A stretch of 64,000 nt of DNA. Origin: Podocnemis expansa. Its lineage: Eukaryota; Chordata; Testudines; Podocnemididae. The position numbers and the translations under genes were made by a program. The notes below the pieces were generated by a model, which had not been told where the DNA came from, searched no databases, and worked only from the letters and a program-made list of their open reading frames with translations. This document shows, in pieces, positions 44,750 to 56,159 of this stretch (within the stretch, counting starts at the first letter, position 1; each line of letters begins with the position of its first letter). Where the stretch lies: assembly GCA_007922195.1 (NCBI GenBank), contig ML681991.1:47142265-47206264 (forward strand), in the 5' to 3' direction.

Positions 44750-44990
44750 TTAGAGCACACATCATTCCCACACTGAGGAATCCTCCTGACACCAAGGCTC
44801 ACTGTTCTAACCACTATACAACACCACCCGTCTCCAAGCCCGCTGGGCTAATTGATTAGATGGCCCTCCCTCTCAGAGTGCAGACTCCCAGTGCCCCCAG
44901 ACTCACTTCTCATAATCAAGAATGGAAGCCAGGAGTCCTGATTGAAGTCCCTTGAATCACTGAGCCATAGCGTCCATTCAGTTTTCTGAG
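44750..44990 (-). repeat. tRNA-like repeat units upstream of OR
   Basis: GTTCTAACCACTATACAAC and GGAAGCCAGGAGTCCTG type blocks recur with spacing near 60-100 bp, as at 18780-18960 and 43380-43520. Confidence 0.45.
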
Positions 44991-44999
44991 CCTGGGCTA

Positions 45000-47700
45000 G
45001 TACTTAAAAATCCTTCTTCATTGGTAACTAACTGCACAAGTTTATGAGGACATAAAGAAGGACATAGTCACAACTGCTTTAGCTCTTAGATATCAGTTTT
45101 TCCATTAGCCAGGGCTAGTGTCTTTGTGCTGCATAAAGTTTGTCCTTCTTTGGACCTGCTATACATATTCAAGTGATCGATAAAGGATTTTAGTCTCCAT
45201 GGACTGTAAGTCTAATATTACAGCCAAGGCACAGCACTCTAAAATCACTAAACTGAATAGACAGATCATTACTACAAGCTGGTAAAACATTAAAACAATC
45301 TAATATTCATTTTTTAGCTGCTATGCATTTCCAGATTTCATGCAAAGTTCACCTTGGATCTTTTCTTTAATGCTTAACTATGAAATCTATGTACACATCA
45401 AAGGCATTGTATATTACAACATCTTTCTGCTGAAGAGCTAGATTCCACCACAAGAACTGTAAATTTCTAGTAACTCAGGCTCATAGATAAAGAAACAGAA
45501 AGAGACGCATGTAGATGGAAAGTGAATAATTTGGTGAATAACAGAAAGAGAAAGAGAGTGATGAGGGGTATGACCATTATTTTTAATTAATAAAATATGC
45601 AATCATCCCATTTTTAACTCTTTAATTGCTTTATATTTCCACCACACAAAGTATAGCAGTCCACTTTATATTGAGATCCATTTGTTCTCAGCTTAACTAA
45701 ATGACAAAAATGACAGTTTCTCCTGCTTGTGTATATAAAATCTACATGTCCTTCAATGGCATGGCAAGTTAATACAAGACTTTACAGAAGAGTCACATTC
45801 TGCTCTCCACAACATTGGAAAATTTTCAGTATCACAACAGAGAGACAAATAATGACAGAAATCAAAACACATAAAGAAAAATAGAGGAAAAGAATATTAT
45901 GAAAAGACCTAGCTACCTACCTGAGATAGATACATAGATAGCTAGATACTTCTAAAACCTTGGTGAAGATAAAGTTGATGAATACTTTTTGTTAAAATCT
46001 TCAGTGAAAGATAGCAGCAAAATATAGAATTACCCTGTTCTATTTAATGTTTCTTGATTTTCAGCATACAAAGTGCCAGTGTACAACTGTTATCAGGATA
46101 CATTAGATTCCTCTTTAGCTAAATTAGAAAGATTATACTGTCTCTTGTTTGCAACTTAGTCGTACATTCAAAACACAAAAACAATATAAAGTATTTGTTT
46201 GAAATTTCTGTGCCATTCAGATACCACAAAAGAGTGAAATAATGCTCCCAATGGTGAAATAGAGCAAGGAAGGAGATTCAAATTATAGGTGAAAGAAGGA
46301 ATATTAAGAACTGTTATAATAGTCACAGCATCATTTGAAGTGTCTCTCACTTACCAATTCAAATAAGTAAATGGTGTCAGCTTTGTATTATGATCAATGG
46401 GGATCTTGAAGCAGAACTTAAAAATATATACTTTAAAAGGACTCTTGAGAACACATCCCCAGGGCACTGGCTGTTTTCAGGGATGAATCTGCTGCAGGAG
46501 GAATTGCAGGAAACTGAGAAGGGAAGGATGCGTCAGCTGTTTGTGCCTGTTGAAATTATTGCAACTGTACTATGTAGAGGTGATGTAAATTGTATTTGAG
46601 AATAGTACTGTTTGTGTTGATGTACATCTATACCAACTAAAATCCAAATCCAGACTGGAGCTTTGGAGGAAGCTTAGATTACATCAACTTTTCTGGTAAT
46701 GTTGACAATTTCTATAGAAATAAGCATCTAACCACTAAGTTTAAGAATTAAATTCTTTATATGCAACTCTGATAAGGACTCTGGAAGGCTGTGAGAAGAG
46801 ACTGGATTTGAGCATCTAAAATTCTTTAGGGTCATTTGGAGTCCCCATGGAGAATGTCTCTTCTAACACCATTTAAATAAAAAAAATATTCAAGGAATGC
46901 ATTTTGGCTCCATTATTTCTCAATTAGCATGATGACTCTGAAACCTACTGATGACATATTCAGACAGGTTTCCACATTTGGTTTACCTATGAGATTTGGG
47001 CACCCAAGTAGTTTTTTTTCAATATGTACAATGAAAGCTGGATATCTAAATCCCTGGGCTCTTTTGCAAATTTCCATCTACAAATCTTTTAGTTGAACAA
47101 TTGCTGTTTTGATTGTTTGGCAGCAAAAACTTAAAGAGCTTATTGGATTTGCAGTAGAGTATTACAGCTGCAGACTGGGATATGGGTACAGTGTAAGCAG
47201 AGACACCGACTCCATTTGTCTTGCAAAGAACTAGAGAATTCTCCTCCTACTACAAGAATTATGTGCTATTAATTTGCTCCTACAGTTTATCCTAGACTTT
47301 TCTGGGCATTAGAGGGCCAAGAATTCTTTGAATTCATGTTACCTCCTGAGCTGATCAAGTTCCAGTAGCATACTGTCACTTTTACCATTCCAATTTGGTT
47401 CCTGCCTCTCTTCCAGGAAGACACACATTAGCTTTAGGGAGTCAATAACATTTATTTGTAGCACAGGATATATGAATAAATTATGAGACATAGACATAAT
47501 AATGTAAGATGATTTACAAAACAAATTAATTAACTGAGAATTGATGCCAAGAGAATTTATCTTTGCCTTGAAGCTGCAAGAAGTAAGTAGCACCCACAAA
47601 TGGAATCTGGCCATAATAGCTGGATTGATGGAAAGAATTTGGCAAAACACTAAGCAACTGAAAACAAAGTCTGAAATAGAAAGTGGTGGGTAAACCTGGC
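45000..47700. other. OR upstream flank and AT-rich spacer, no gene
   Basis: 45115-45240 matches 15850-16330 but lacks MITE B1. 45960-46380 matches 30263-30760, the flank of the broken OR. The rest has only short open frames with no family signature. Confidence 0.6.
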
Positions 47701-47714
47701 TATGGGCATCAACA

Positions 47715-47895
47715 GAAAGGCTGTGAGACACTGGAATGGGTTACCTCAGGAAGTGATGGATTATCCATCCTTCGAGGTTTTTAAGGTGTGGTTTGACAAA
47801 GCCCTGGATGGGATGGTTTAGTTGAAGATGGTCCTGCTTTTAACAGGAGGTTGGACCAGATGGTCTTCTGAGGTCCTTCCATCCCCTAATTCTCT
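47715..47895 (+). mobile_element. CR1 LINE 3' end, sense
   Basis: GAGACACTGGAATGGGTTACC, then GATTATCCATCCTTCGAGG, GACAAAGCCCTGGATGGG and GGACCAGATGGTCTTCTGAGG are a CR1 3' end in forward orientation. Confidence 0.75.
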
Positions 47896-47899
47896 GGAA

Positions 47900-48520
47900 A
47901 TTCAACCACACCCCTAGGTAACTCATTCCAGTGTTTCATCACCCTCCTAAGGAATTTTTTCCCCTACTTTCCAAACTCAACCTCTTCCACTGCAATATTG
48001 CTCCTACTTATGTCTTCTGATGCAACTAAGAACAGCCAAGCACCATCCATCCTGGAATCCCACTTCAAGTAATTGAAGGTTGTTATAAAATCCCATCTCA
48101 CTCTTCTCTTCTACATACTAAACACACCCAGTTTCCTTAGCCTCTCTTCATAAGTTATGTGCTCCAGGCACCTTATCATTTTTGTTGTCCTCAGCTGGAC
48201 TCTCTCTAAGTTTTCCACATCCCACCTATAGTGAGGGATCCAAAACTTGACAAAGTATTCCAGATGTAACTTCATCATGACCAAATAGAAGAGAATAATT
48301 ATTTCCTTTGATCTGCTGGCAGTGTTCCTATTAACACAGCTCAATATGCTGTTAAACGTCTTAATAACAAAGGCACACTGTAGATGTATATCCAGATTCT
48401 TGTCCACTGTAACCCCTAGGTCCTTTTCTGCAGAACTGCTCTCCAGGCAGTCTGTCCTCAGTTTGCAGTAATGCATGGGATTCTTCTGTCCATGCCTGGC
48501 CTTACCAGAAGGCAAACTGA
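47900..48520 (-). mobile_element. CR1 LINE 3' half, antisense
   Basis: The minus strand encodes the C-terminal reverse-transcriptase region: a LESSSAEKDLGVTVDKNLDI stretch, ASRSKEIIILFY, MMKLHLEYFVKFWIPHYR and LERVQLRTTKMIRCLEHITY. The frame is open for 134 codons (48515-48111). It lies back-to-back with a sense CR1 3' end. Confidence 0.8.
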
Positions 48521-49020
48521 GGCGGCTGCCTCAGGGGCAAAAATGGTGGTGGCGGGGAGGGCACCGCTAGGACCCAGAGTGTAGAAAATGATGTCTGCTG
48601 CTGGTGCATACGTATTCTCTCTGCTCTAGAGGCACAGAGACAATGAATTGCTGTGCTGGAGGAAGGAGGGCACAAAAGACATAACAAGCAGACAGAAGAG
48701 AAGATGAAAGGGAATAACAGAAAGCAAACTGCAAGGAGAGAGAGAAGGAGGAGCCTCTCATCTACCTCTCTAGAACCCCCAGGAGCCTGGACTGATTGAC
48801 ACCAGCTTCTCAGGGAGCTTTCTGTTTCCTGCTGCTTCCCTGAACCCACCTGAGGAGAACAGACAGTCAACTGAAGTAGTAGGAGCCAGTTAGGCCCTTA
48901 AGATGCTGATACCTTCTCTTCCTGAGTTCCTGCAACTAGACTGCTTATTTGTCCCATTCAATTTAGTGTAGAGATACTACAGCTGGCACAGAACAGCAGT
49001 CATAAGTGAAAGAAGAAAGA
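48521..49020. other. Spacer, no gene recognised
   Basis: Purine-rich DNA (48540-48900) whose antisense open frames are low complexity. Confidence 0.5.
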
Positions 49021-49964
49021 AGCCCTCTAGAGCAGCATTCAGAAAAAAAAAAAGAAAACAAAGGATGCTTTTCTATCTAATCAAGAAGGAGCTCTCCTGA
49101 GATATATAGACACAAATGTTCATAGTGAGCCTTTTGGCCCCAGTGACGATGTGAGTGGTAAGGAGATGCCTGATCTTCCACTTAGTCAGAGTGTAGGTGA
49201 CCTGGAAGCTACTGCAACATCCATATTGCTATCTCAAAGAGATGTAACCATGCACATTCCTGTAGAAAAATGTAGATTAGAGAAGAGTGTGGTGGAGGCG
49301 CAAGAAACAGCTGCTGCTGAGTTTAGTTCCTTAAGTCTAGATGATCCAGGACTGTGGATCCATTTGAGTGGTAGCTGGAGGGACTTCGCTGTACTGCATG
49401 GGCCACAGCAAGTGAAAAACTTCATGGCTACATCTACACATACCTCATTATTTTGAAATAAGTTATATAAATAGCCTATTTTGAAATAAAAATGTTATTT
49501 CAAAATAACCAGAATTGAAATAACCAAAAATCAAGTCAAAATAAGGGAAAAGCTGAAATCGAAATAGCATGTCCAAACACAGGACTTGCTATTTCGCTTT
49601 AGGAGAGGGGCACCATGGGAGGTATGGTGACATGACTCCCTCACTGGGCCATGTTGCCAGCCATGTTGCCAGCCAATCCTATAAAAGCAAGCACCGACCT
49701 CACTTCCCTGCCCATTCTGGCTGGCAGGACTCTGCAAGAGACAGACATGGACGCTGCCCGGCTACCTAGCCTTCGCCGTGTGGCCACTAGACCCGCTGCA
49801 TGCCTGCAGAGTGTTCTCCTGTTGGGGGACACTCTACTTGCAGACCCCAATGCTGCCCAGGCTGTGCCTCAGGCTGCCATCATCCTGGGCCTCAGAGCTG
49901 CCCTACTTCCCCTGCCCATTTCTGTGCCTCACCAAGTCTGGGCAGCAAAGCCCTGCAAATAGTG

Positions 49965-50070
49965 TAGTAGCTAACACTTCTGCTTAATATGCAGTAGGTC
50001 CTGGGTTCAATTCCCAGTGGGTTGGACTTGATGATCTCATGAGGTCCCTTCTAGCCCTATGATTTGATTT
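49965..50070 (+). mobile_element. tRNA-derived SINE with CR1-like tail, sense
   Basis: GTAGCTAACACTTCTGC, then GGTCCTGGGTTCAATTCCC (B box), GGTTGGACTTGATGATCTC and GAGGTCCCTTCTAGCCC. It is the same family as the antisense copy at 25820-25930. Confidence 0.75.
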
Positions 50071-50084
50071 GAAAAGATTATCAC

Positions 50085-51115
50085 ATGAGCTTTGGTGGGA
50101 GACAATTTGTTAAGGACTGTGGTCAAGAAAGTCAATGGGATAGCAAGGCTTTTCAGAGAGAAACAGCTGAATTAGAAATGATATGCAGATTGGAAGACCA
50201 GCACAGACTGGTGGGAGTGGGTAGTGCTCTGAACCTGGAGGATGACCAGTGGCAGAGGAATTTCCGGATGACCGTGGCCAGCTTCAACCACCTGCTAGCA
50301 GAACTCACCCCGCTCCTGTGCCGAAGGGACACCACCATGAGACCAGCCATCATTGTCGAGAAAAGAGTGGCCATTGCTCTGTGGAAGATGGCCACTCCGG
50401 AGTCGTACAGGTCTGTGGCGCACCTCTTCAGTGTTGGCAGTTCCACCATTGGGAACATCCTGATACAGATCACCAGGGCCATCAACAGGATCCTGCGGTG
50501 GCACCTCACCACTCAAGGGGAGCTGCAGACCACCATGGATGGCATGGCCACCCTGGGATTCCCCAATTGTGTGGGGATACTGGATGCCACGCTCATCCCT
50601 GTGATGGCCCCAGAGCACCGAGCCGCTGAGTACCAGAATCACAAGGGGTACTACTCTGTCATCATGCAGGCCCTTGTGGACCACCGGGGCATCTTCCAGA
50701 ACTGCTTTGTGGGCTGGCCAGGGAGGGCACATGATGCAAGAGTCCTGCAGAACTCTGCCCTGTTCCAGGGCATGGAGGTGGGCACTTCTTCCCCCCCCCC
50801 CATAACATCAATGTCTGGGGAGTAGAGGTGCCTGTCCTCATTGTTGCTGACGTGGCCTATCTTCTCCCTCCGTGGCTCATGCGCACCTACATAGGGACCC
50901 TCGTTCCTCACCAGCAGCTTTTCAATCGGCATCTGAGCCGCCACTGCCAGGTGGTCGAGCAGGCCTTTGGACGGCTGAAGGCACACTGGAGGTGCCTCCT
51001 TACCCGCCTCCACCTTGGGGAGGAGATGACGTCGGAGGTCATCAGCACGTGCATGGCCCTGCACAATTTCTGCAAGCTACAGGGTGAGACCGTTGCTGCT
51101 GCCTTTAGAGGCTGA
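50085..51115 (+). pseudogene. HARBI1-like transposase with one frameshift (H4)
   Basis: An open frame from 50085 to 50825 continues in another frame at 50828-51115. The shift is at an 11-C run (50791-50801). The first ~35 residues (MSFGGRQFVKDC...) do not match H2 or H3 and probably come from inserted sequence after the SINE, so the native start is lost or lies near 50200. The DNA-binding half has KRVAIALWKMATPESYRSVAH. The catalytic region has Asp in GILDATLIPV (codon 50583-50585), Asp in GRAHDARVL (50733-50735), DVAYLLPPWLM, and Glu in VVEQAFGRLKAHWR (50957-50959). The nuclease would excise and insert the element at 3-bp sites. It is the least damaged of the three copies. Confidence 0.85.
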
Positions 51116-51529
51116 GGCCCAGCTTATTGGGGGCCAATACGGGCAGCCTGCACCTGTGCCCCCATGGGACCGGGCATCAAGAAGGGCTGTCACAGTACAT
51201 GATGCGCTCACAAACACCTTTGCCACAAAGGAGGACCTCTGAGGGCCAGGCCTGCCCCACCACACACCACCCTATCCCTCCTTCTACCACAGCCAGCCCC
51301 CCACCTATCTACCTGCACTGTGAAGCACACCCAATAAGACAAGATGCACTCACTAATATCAGTTGTGAACTATTTATTTTGACATAACAGGGGAATTGGG
51401 GCAAGGAAGGGCTGGAGAGGGTTAGGGGATGTGGAAATGTGTGGGTTGACTAGAGGGAGGGCCTTCAACTGGAAGATGGGATTAGGGTGGGGGTCACTGG
51501 GGGGAGGGGAGTTCTCAAGTGGGGACTTG

Positions 51530-53072
51530 GTGGGGGTCCTGGTGAGGGGGTCTGCCACGGCCCTGCCCGTGGCCAGCCCGGGTCCAGGGCCACCTTGGAG
51601 GAGGGCCCTGAGGCGATGCTCCACCAGCTGCTGGTGGGGAGGTGTTGTCCGCAATGTGGCGCAGACTGGTGGCTGCATCACCCAGGGCTGTGCCGAGGCG
51701 CTCCATGGCCGTGGCCTGCTGGTCCATGGCCGTGGCCTGCCTCTCAAGCGTGGCCACCAGGCGGTCATCAGTGGTAGCCCCTTGGTGCAGCAGGTGGAGG
51801 GCGGCATCCTGGCGGGCAGCCTGCTGTCGCCGCCAGGCCTGGGCGGATGCCTCAGCATGTTTGCCTAAGTCTTTAAGGCTGGCCAGGACTTCCCCCTGCA
51901 TCCGGAGGCCCCTCTTCCTCCTCCTGGATCTCGGGGTACTGAGTGGGCTCCGTGCAGGACGGCTAGCGGCTGCACGAACTGCTGGAGGGAAGCATAAAAC
52001 AGGGTTGGACCCTGCTGCCTGCTGACCTTGCCTGTGTGCAGCCTGTCTGCAACACACAGCTTCGCCGTGACTGTTAGCAGGAATCTGGACCTGGGTCCTG
52101 TGGGGCATTGCCCCAGAGGCACGCATGGCCTAGTGGTGCCCACAGTGGTGAGCTGGATTCATCCAAGAGACTTGCTCTGGGGAGTCTCCCAAGGTCACTT
52201 GCCAGTGGGCTCGTCTGCATGCTGTGCACCCTGCCCAAGATGCAGCTGCATCTTTCACACCCACCCGTGTTAACCAACCCCAGGCATGCAGGGACCTGTC
52301 ACCCTGGTGCCACATGTCTCTCGGGCACCCATGCCCATGGGAGGGCCTCTGCCCCCCCGGCCCTGTGTCCTGCCAGTCCCTGTGTTGTACCCCCTCACTG
52401 TCCATGACCTGGGCAGGCCTAGCCCTGCCTGCTTGTATGGGACAGGAAGACTCACTGACAGAGGCTCCAGATGTCCGCCAGGACATCCCATCATCTATGT
52501 CAGACTCCCTCGGGGCCGGCAGGTCGGGAGGCCGGTGCTCCTTCTTGCCACTGGCACTGTCCTCGTGGGCGACAGGAAAGAGCTCCAGCGTCCCCGGCAC
52601 AGCCTTTGCTGGTGGTGGTGGTGGCAGGACAGGAGGCTGCCCGACATCCAGCAACACCTTGGAGCTGGTGTCCCCTCTGTCCAGGCCTGATGAGGTGCTG
52701 GGGCAGTGGCCAGTGTTGACTACCCAGACTGGAAGGCCACTGGGCTGAGCCCTCAGGACGGCATGCAGCTCCATATAGAAAGGGCAGGTAACAGTGCTAC
52801 TTGCCCCCTGGAGCTTGCGTGCCTCTCTGGTCCGAGCATGGTCTTGCCTCAGGGCCTTGATCTTTGAGCTCACCTGCTCTGTGGTGTGCTCGTGACCCTG
52901 GGCAGACAGCTCCGCCATGATGTCAACGTAAATGTCCCAGTTCTGAGCTCGCCCGGAACCGGGAAAGGATGTCCTGCCTGCTCCAGATGTTAAGGAGCAG
53001 GTGGACTTCCTCAGCGCTCCACACAGGGGAACTCCGTCTCCCTTCGGAGCCTGCAGAGCCACGTACTGTCAT
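51530..53072 (-). pseudogene. Harbinger Myb/SANT-like protein (H4), frameshifted
   Basis: The minus strand opens at ATG 53072-53070. It reads into the SANT-like domain (AEEVHLLLNIWSRQDILSRF), shifts frame once near 52950, and continues with NWDIYVDIMAELSAQGHEH, TTEQVSSKIKALRQDHA and KLQGASSTVTCPFYMELHAVL. An acidic, Pro-rich linker follows. A probable intron ends at GCTTCCCTCCAG near 51983. The final exon has a long helical, Gln/Ala-rich coiled coil with VATLERQATAMDQQATAMER. The domain and linker order agrees with H2 and H3. Confidence 0.78.
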
Positions 53073-54441
53073 GGCTCTGGAAGCCTCTCAGCACACTGGC
53101 AGGCACAGGCTGGGGACAGCACTTCCTTCTTCCTGTGGGTGCTGCGCACCCTGGGAAGAAGGTCAAAATGCGTTATTTTGAAATAACGGTTATTTTGAAA
53201 TAACATGTCCAAACCGCTGTTTTGAAACTATCGGGGTTTAAGCTGTTTCAAAACGACGGTTCTTATTTTGAAATGACAGATCCCATCATTTCCAAATAAA
53301 AAAATGTCATGTGGACCTAATCTCTTTTATTTTGAAATAACCAGTGTTATTTTGAAATAAAAAGAGATGTGTGAACATACCCCATGTTCCCCAAAGACAG
53401 TGAAAATACAAGTTTCCATCCAAAGCATTACTGCTGTAAAATACCCAGTCATGACAAAATGAAGAGGCCATGACTTATGTATTCAAAATCCCAGAATACT
53501 GCATACCGTTTTTGTTGCAAACTCTTCCAGCCTCATGTTCCGGCCACGCTGGGTTCTACAGAAACAAAGGACTGGAAAAATCTGGCTAGAAATCTGGCAT
53601 GCCATGAGAAGGCAGCGAATCAACAGAGAGCATTCCATAGGTGGAAAGAGCTTGAGATGAGACTAAGGGGGTTAAAGGCAACCACAGATGATTAGCATCA
53701 AGAGAAGATTGCATCAGAGCCTCTTTAATAGCAAAATGTTCTGAAAAAGCTCATTGCCATTGTGAGAATGCTTGCTACCCAAAACCTAGTACTGTGTGGC
53801 CCTTCAGATTAGCTGTATGTGCCAAACAATAGAAACATTCTTAAGATTTGGGAGCTGATGGATGAGTTTGATGCTATACATCAGGAGCATCTAAGAGTCA
53901 CCATTCACAAAGTCTGCACACACCATTACCTTGGAAAAAACAATTCAAAATGAGATCTTACAGATACTGGCAACAAAAGTCAAAAAGAAGATTATGGCAG
54001 ATCTGAAGTCAGCCAGATATTAATCTGTTATTCTGGACTGCACCTGACATAAGCCATATGAAAAAAATGACTTTAATGGTGCTTTTTTTAACAACAGAAC
54101 CTAGCGAATATGTCCCTGCAATGGTGACTATCAGAGAGCATTTTCTAGAATTTATTGACATTGATGATACTACAGGAGCTGGTATGACAAAATGTTCTTC
54201 TTAAAAAGCTGGAAAATATGGGAATTGCAGCAAGTGACATGAGAGGTCAGGACTATGATAATGGTGCCAACATGAGAAGAAAGACCAGATGAGTGCAGAC
54301 ACGGATCCGAGAGTTAAATTGTCGACCTTTTTTTGTCCCATGCAATTCTCATGCATTGAACTTGGTTGTCAGTGAAGCAGCATCAGCTTCTAGTTAGGTT
54401 GCTGAAGAAACATCTGGGAACATCCCCTCTGACACTGATAC

Positions 54442-55215
54442 TGTCAAGGCTTTTTCCCCACTCTGGCACTCTGAGTGCAGAAGGTGGGGGCCTGCAACAG
54501 GCCTTAAAAGCCACTGGCCTTAAAGTCTGCTCTTAGAAGTCTCCAAGGCCTCCAATTCCTGGCCTTGGAGTGGTATCACTGCCACCACCCAAATGCAAAA
54601 AACCTCTTGAGACCCAGGAAGGCGCACTTGGGAATTCCTCCCTGTGAGGCACTTGCAATCCTCTTTATTCCTCCTTCAGGAAAGTGACTGGACCCCAGCT
54701 GCAATATGAGCTGGAACTGGAACAGGGTTCCCTCTAGTAGCTGCCTGTGCAGTCCAAGGCACATGCACACAAACCTCTTGCCCTTCAGGACACAGAACCA
54801 GAACTTACTTAAAAAGTAAACTCTTTAATCAAAAGGAACAGATAATAAACACAGAGAGTTGCTTCTCTGGGAACTAACTTAGGTAGTTACAGGGTAGTGG
54901 GAGGGGGTACATGTGCTCAGCACAGAGAAATCCAAGAAACAAGCCAAAAACAAAGAAAATACCCTGACCGCATCTAAATAAACATTCCCTGTTCTACCCA
55001 CACCTGGTCAGTAACAAATTTAACTTATCTCTCGTAAGGATGTTGCTGGATTCTTCCTCTGGCCTCCTCCTGATCTTTCCAGGAGCTCTGCTGCATCCAA
55101 ACAGGCCCAGGCCAGGCTGCTGTTACAATTCAAAAACCTGTGCTTCGTTCCTATTGGCTGTCCTGGGACTCACTGACCAGAGTGTTAACCCCTTTCCTCC
55201 CCAAGGGTTATTACA
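54442..55215. mobile_element. Solo LTR, copy 2 (endogenous retrovirus type)
   Basis: It starts TGTCAAGGC, ends TTATTACA and is flanked by an exact GATAC duplication (54437-54441 and 55216-55220). It matches the LTR at 36768-37551 over its full length with small indels. It lies in the hAT pseudogene between the catalytic-region and C-terminal pieces. No retroviral coding sequence remains. Confidence 0.92.
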
Positions 55216-56159
55216 GATACCACTGAGTTCCACAGGATGGAAAAGCTGAGTGGAGGCAATAAAGCCCATCAAACACCAAATTGGGAAGATTGATGATGCC
55301 ATAGTTGCCATTATGAAGGATAATGCTATGTTTTGGGAGAACAGTGGTAGAGGGAAATGGAATCACCAGAAACATACATAATTTTAAACTTCTTCGTGGC
55401 TTAATATTGTGGCATGTCATACTGTTTGAAATAAACGTTGTAAGCAAGAGACCCCAAAGTGTTGAGCTTGATGTATCTGGAGCAATGGAACAACTGGACA
55501 AAGCAAAGTCATACCCACAGTCTTACCAGACAGATGAGGGATCTCAAAAAGCTTTGAAGACTGCACAGAAGTTGGCAGAGGAACTTCACACTGAAGCTAT
55601 TTTCCCACCCATTCAAGAATACAAGAGTCACTGAAGAAGACATTTTGATTACATGGTATGGGGTAATCCCAGAAAAGACTGCAAACAACAGTTCAAAGTT
55701 GAATTCTTTAACCAGGTGTCAGATTTGCAAGACAATCAGTTGAACATTTCATGCAGCTCAAGGAACACAGAAGTATATTGGGTTGTATGATATTCCAAAA
55801 CTCCTCACTATACCTGCAGGGCAGTAGAGACAACATTGGCACATGATGACATGCACAATATTGATGCAAGTGATTTGGGTGATGAAGTGAAAACTCTTTC
55901 AAGATACTTTTCAGTAGGATCAACTACAAAAGCTGTTCTGGAATATATGTGCACAAATAAGATGATCACCCTCTTTCCAAATGCTTTTGTTGCTCTGTGC
56001 ATGTTTCTAACACTTCCTGTAATAGCTACCAGTGGAGAACTATGTTCCCTCTAAGGTGCATGGCTGCACAGCTGTGCACATAAAAAAACCTGTGCTGCGC
56101 AGGATTTTGTCATTCCCGTGCATGCAGGGGATGAGAGGTCAGCAGCACAGCAGCCTATC

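Larger units (their letters stand above)
49426..53382. mobile_element. PIF/Harbinger element H4, best-preserved transposase
   Basis: It starts GGCTACATCTACACATACC, ends GATGTGTGAACATACCC and is flanked by CAT (49423-49425 and 53383-53385). Removing the element and one CAT restores the hAT reading frame across the junction, which supports the boundary. The orientation is inverted relative to H2 and H3: transposase on +, Myb/SANT-like gene on -. A SINE lies in its left part (49965-50070). The ends carry TTATTTTGAAATAA-type arrays. Confidence 0.88.

Noticed and set aside
49965..50070. Functional tRNA gene
   Set aside because: It has a B-box-like sequence but a CR1-like tail follows, and no complete cloverleaf could be folded by eye; a SINE explains it.
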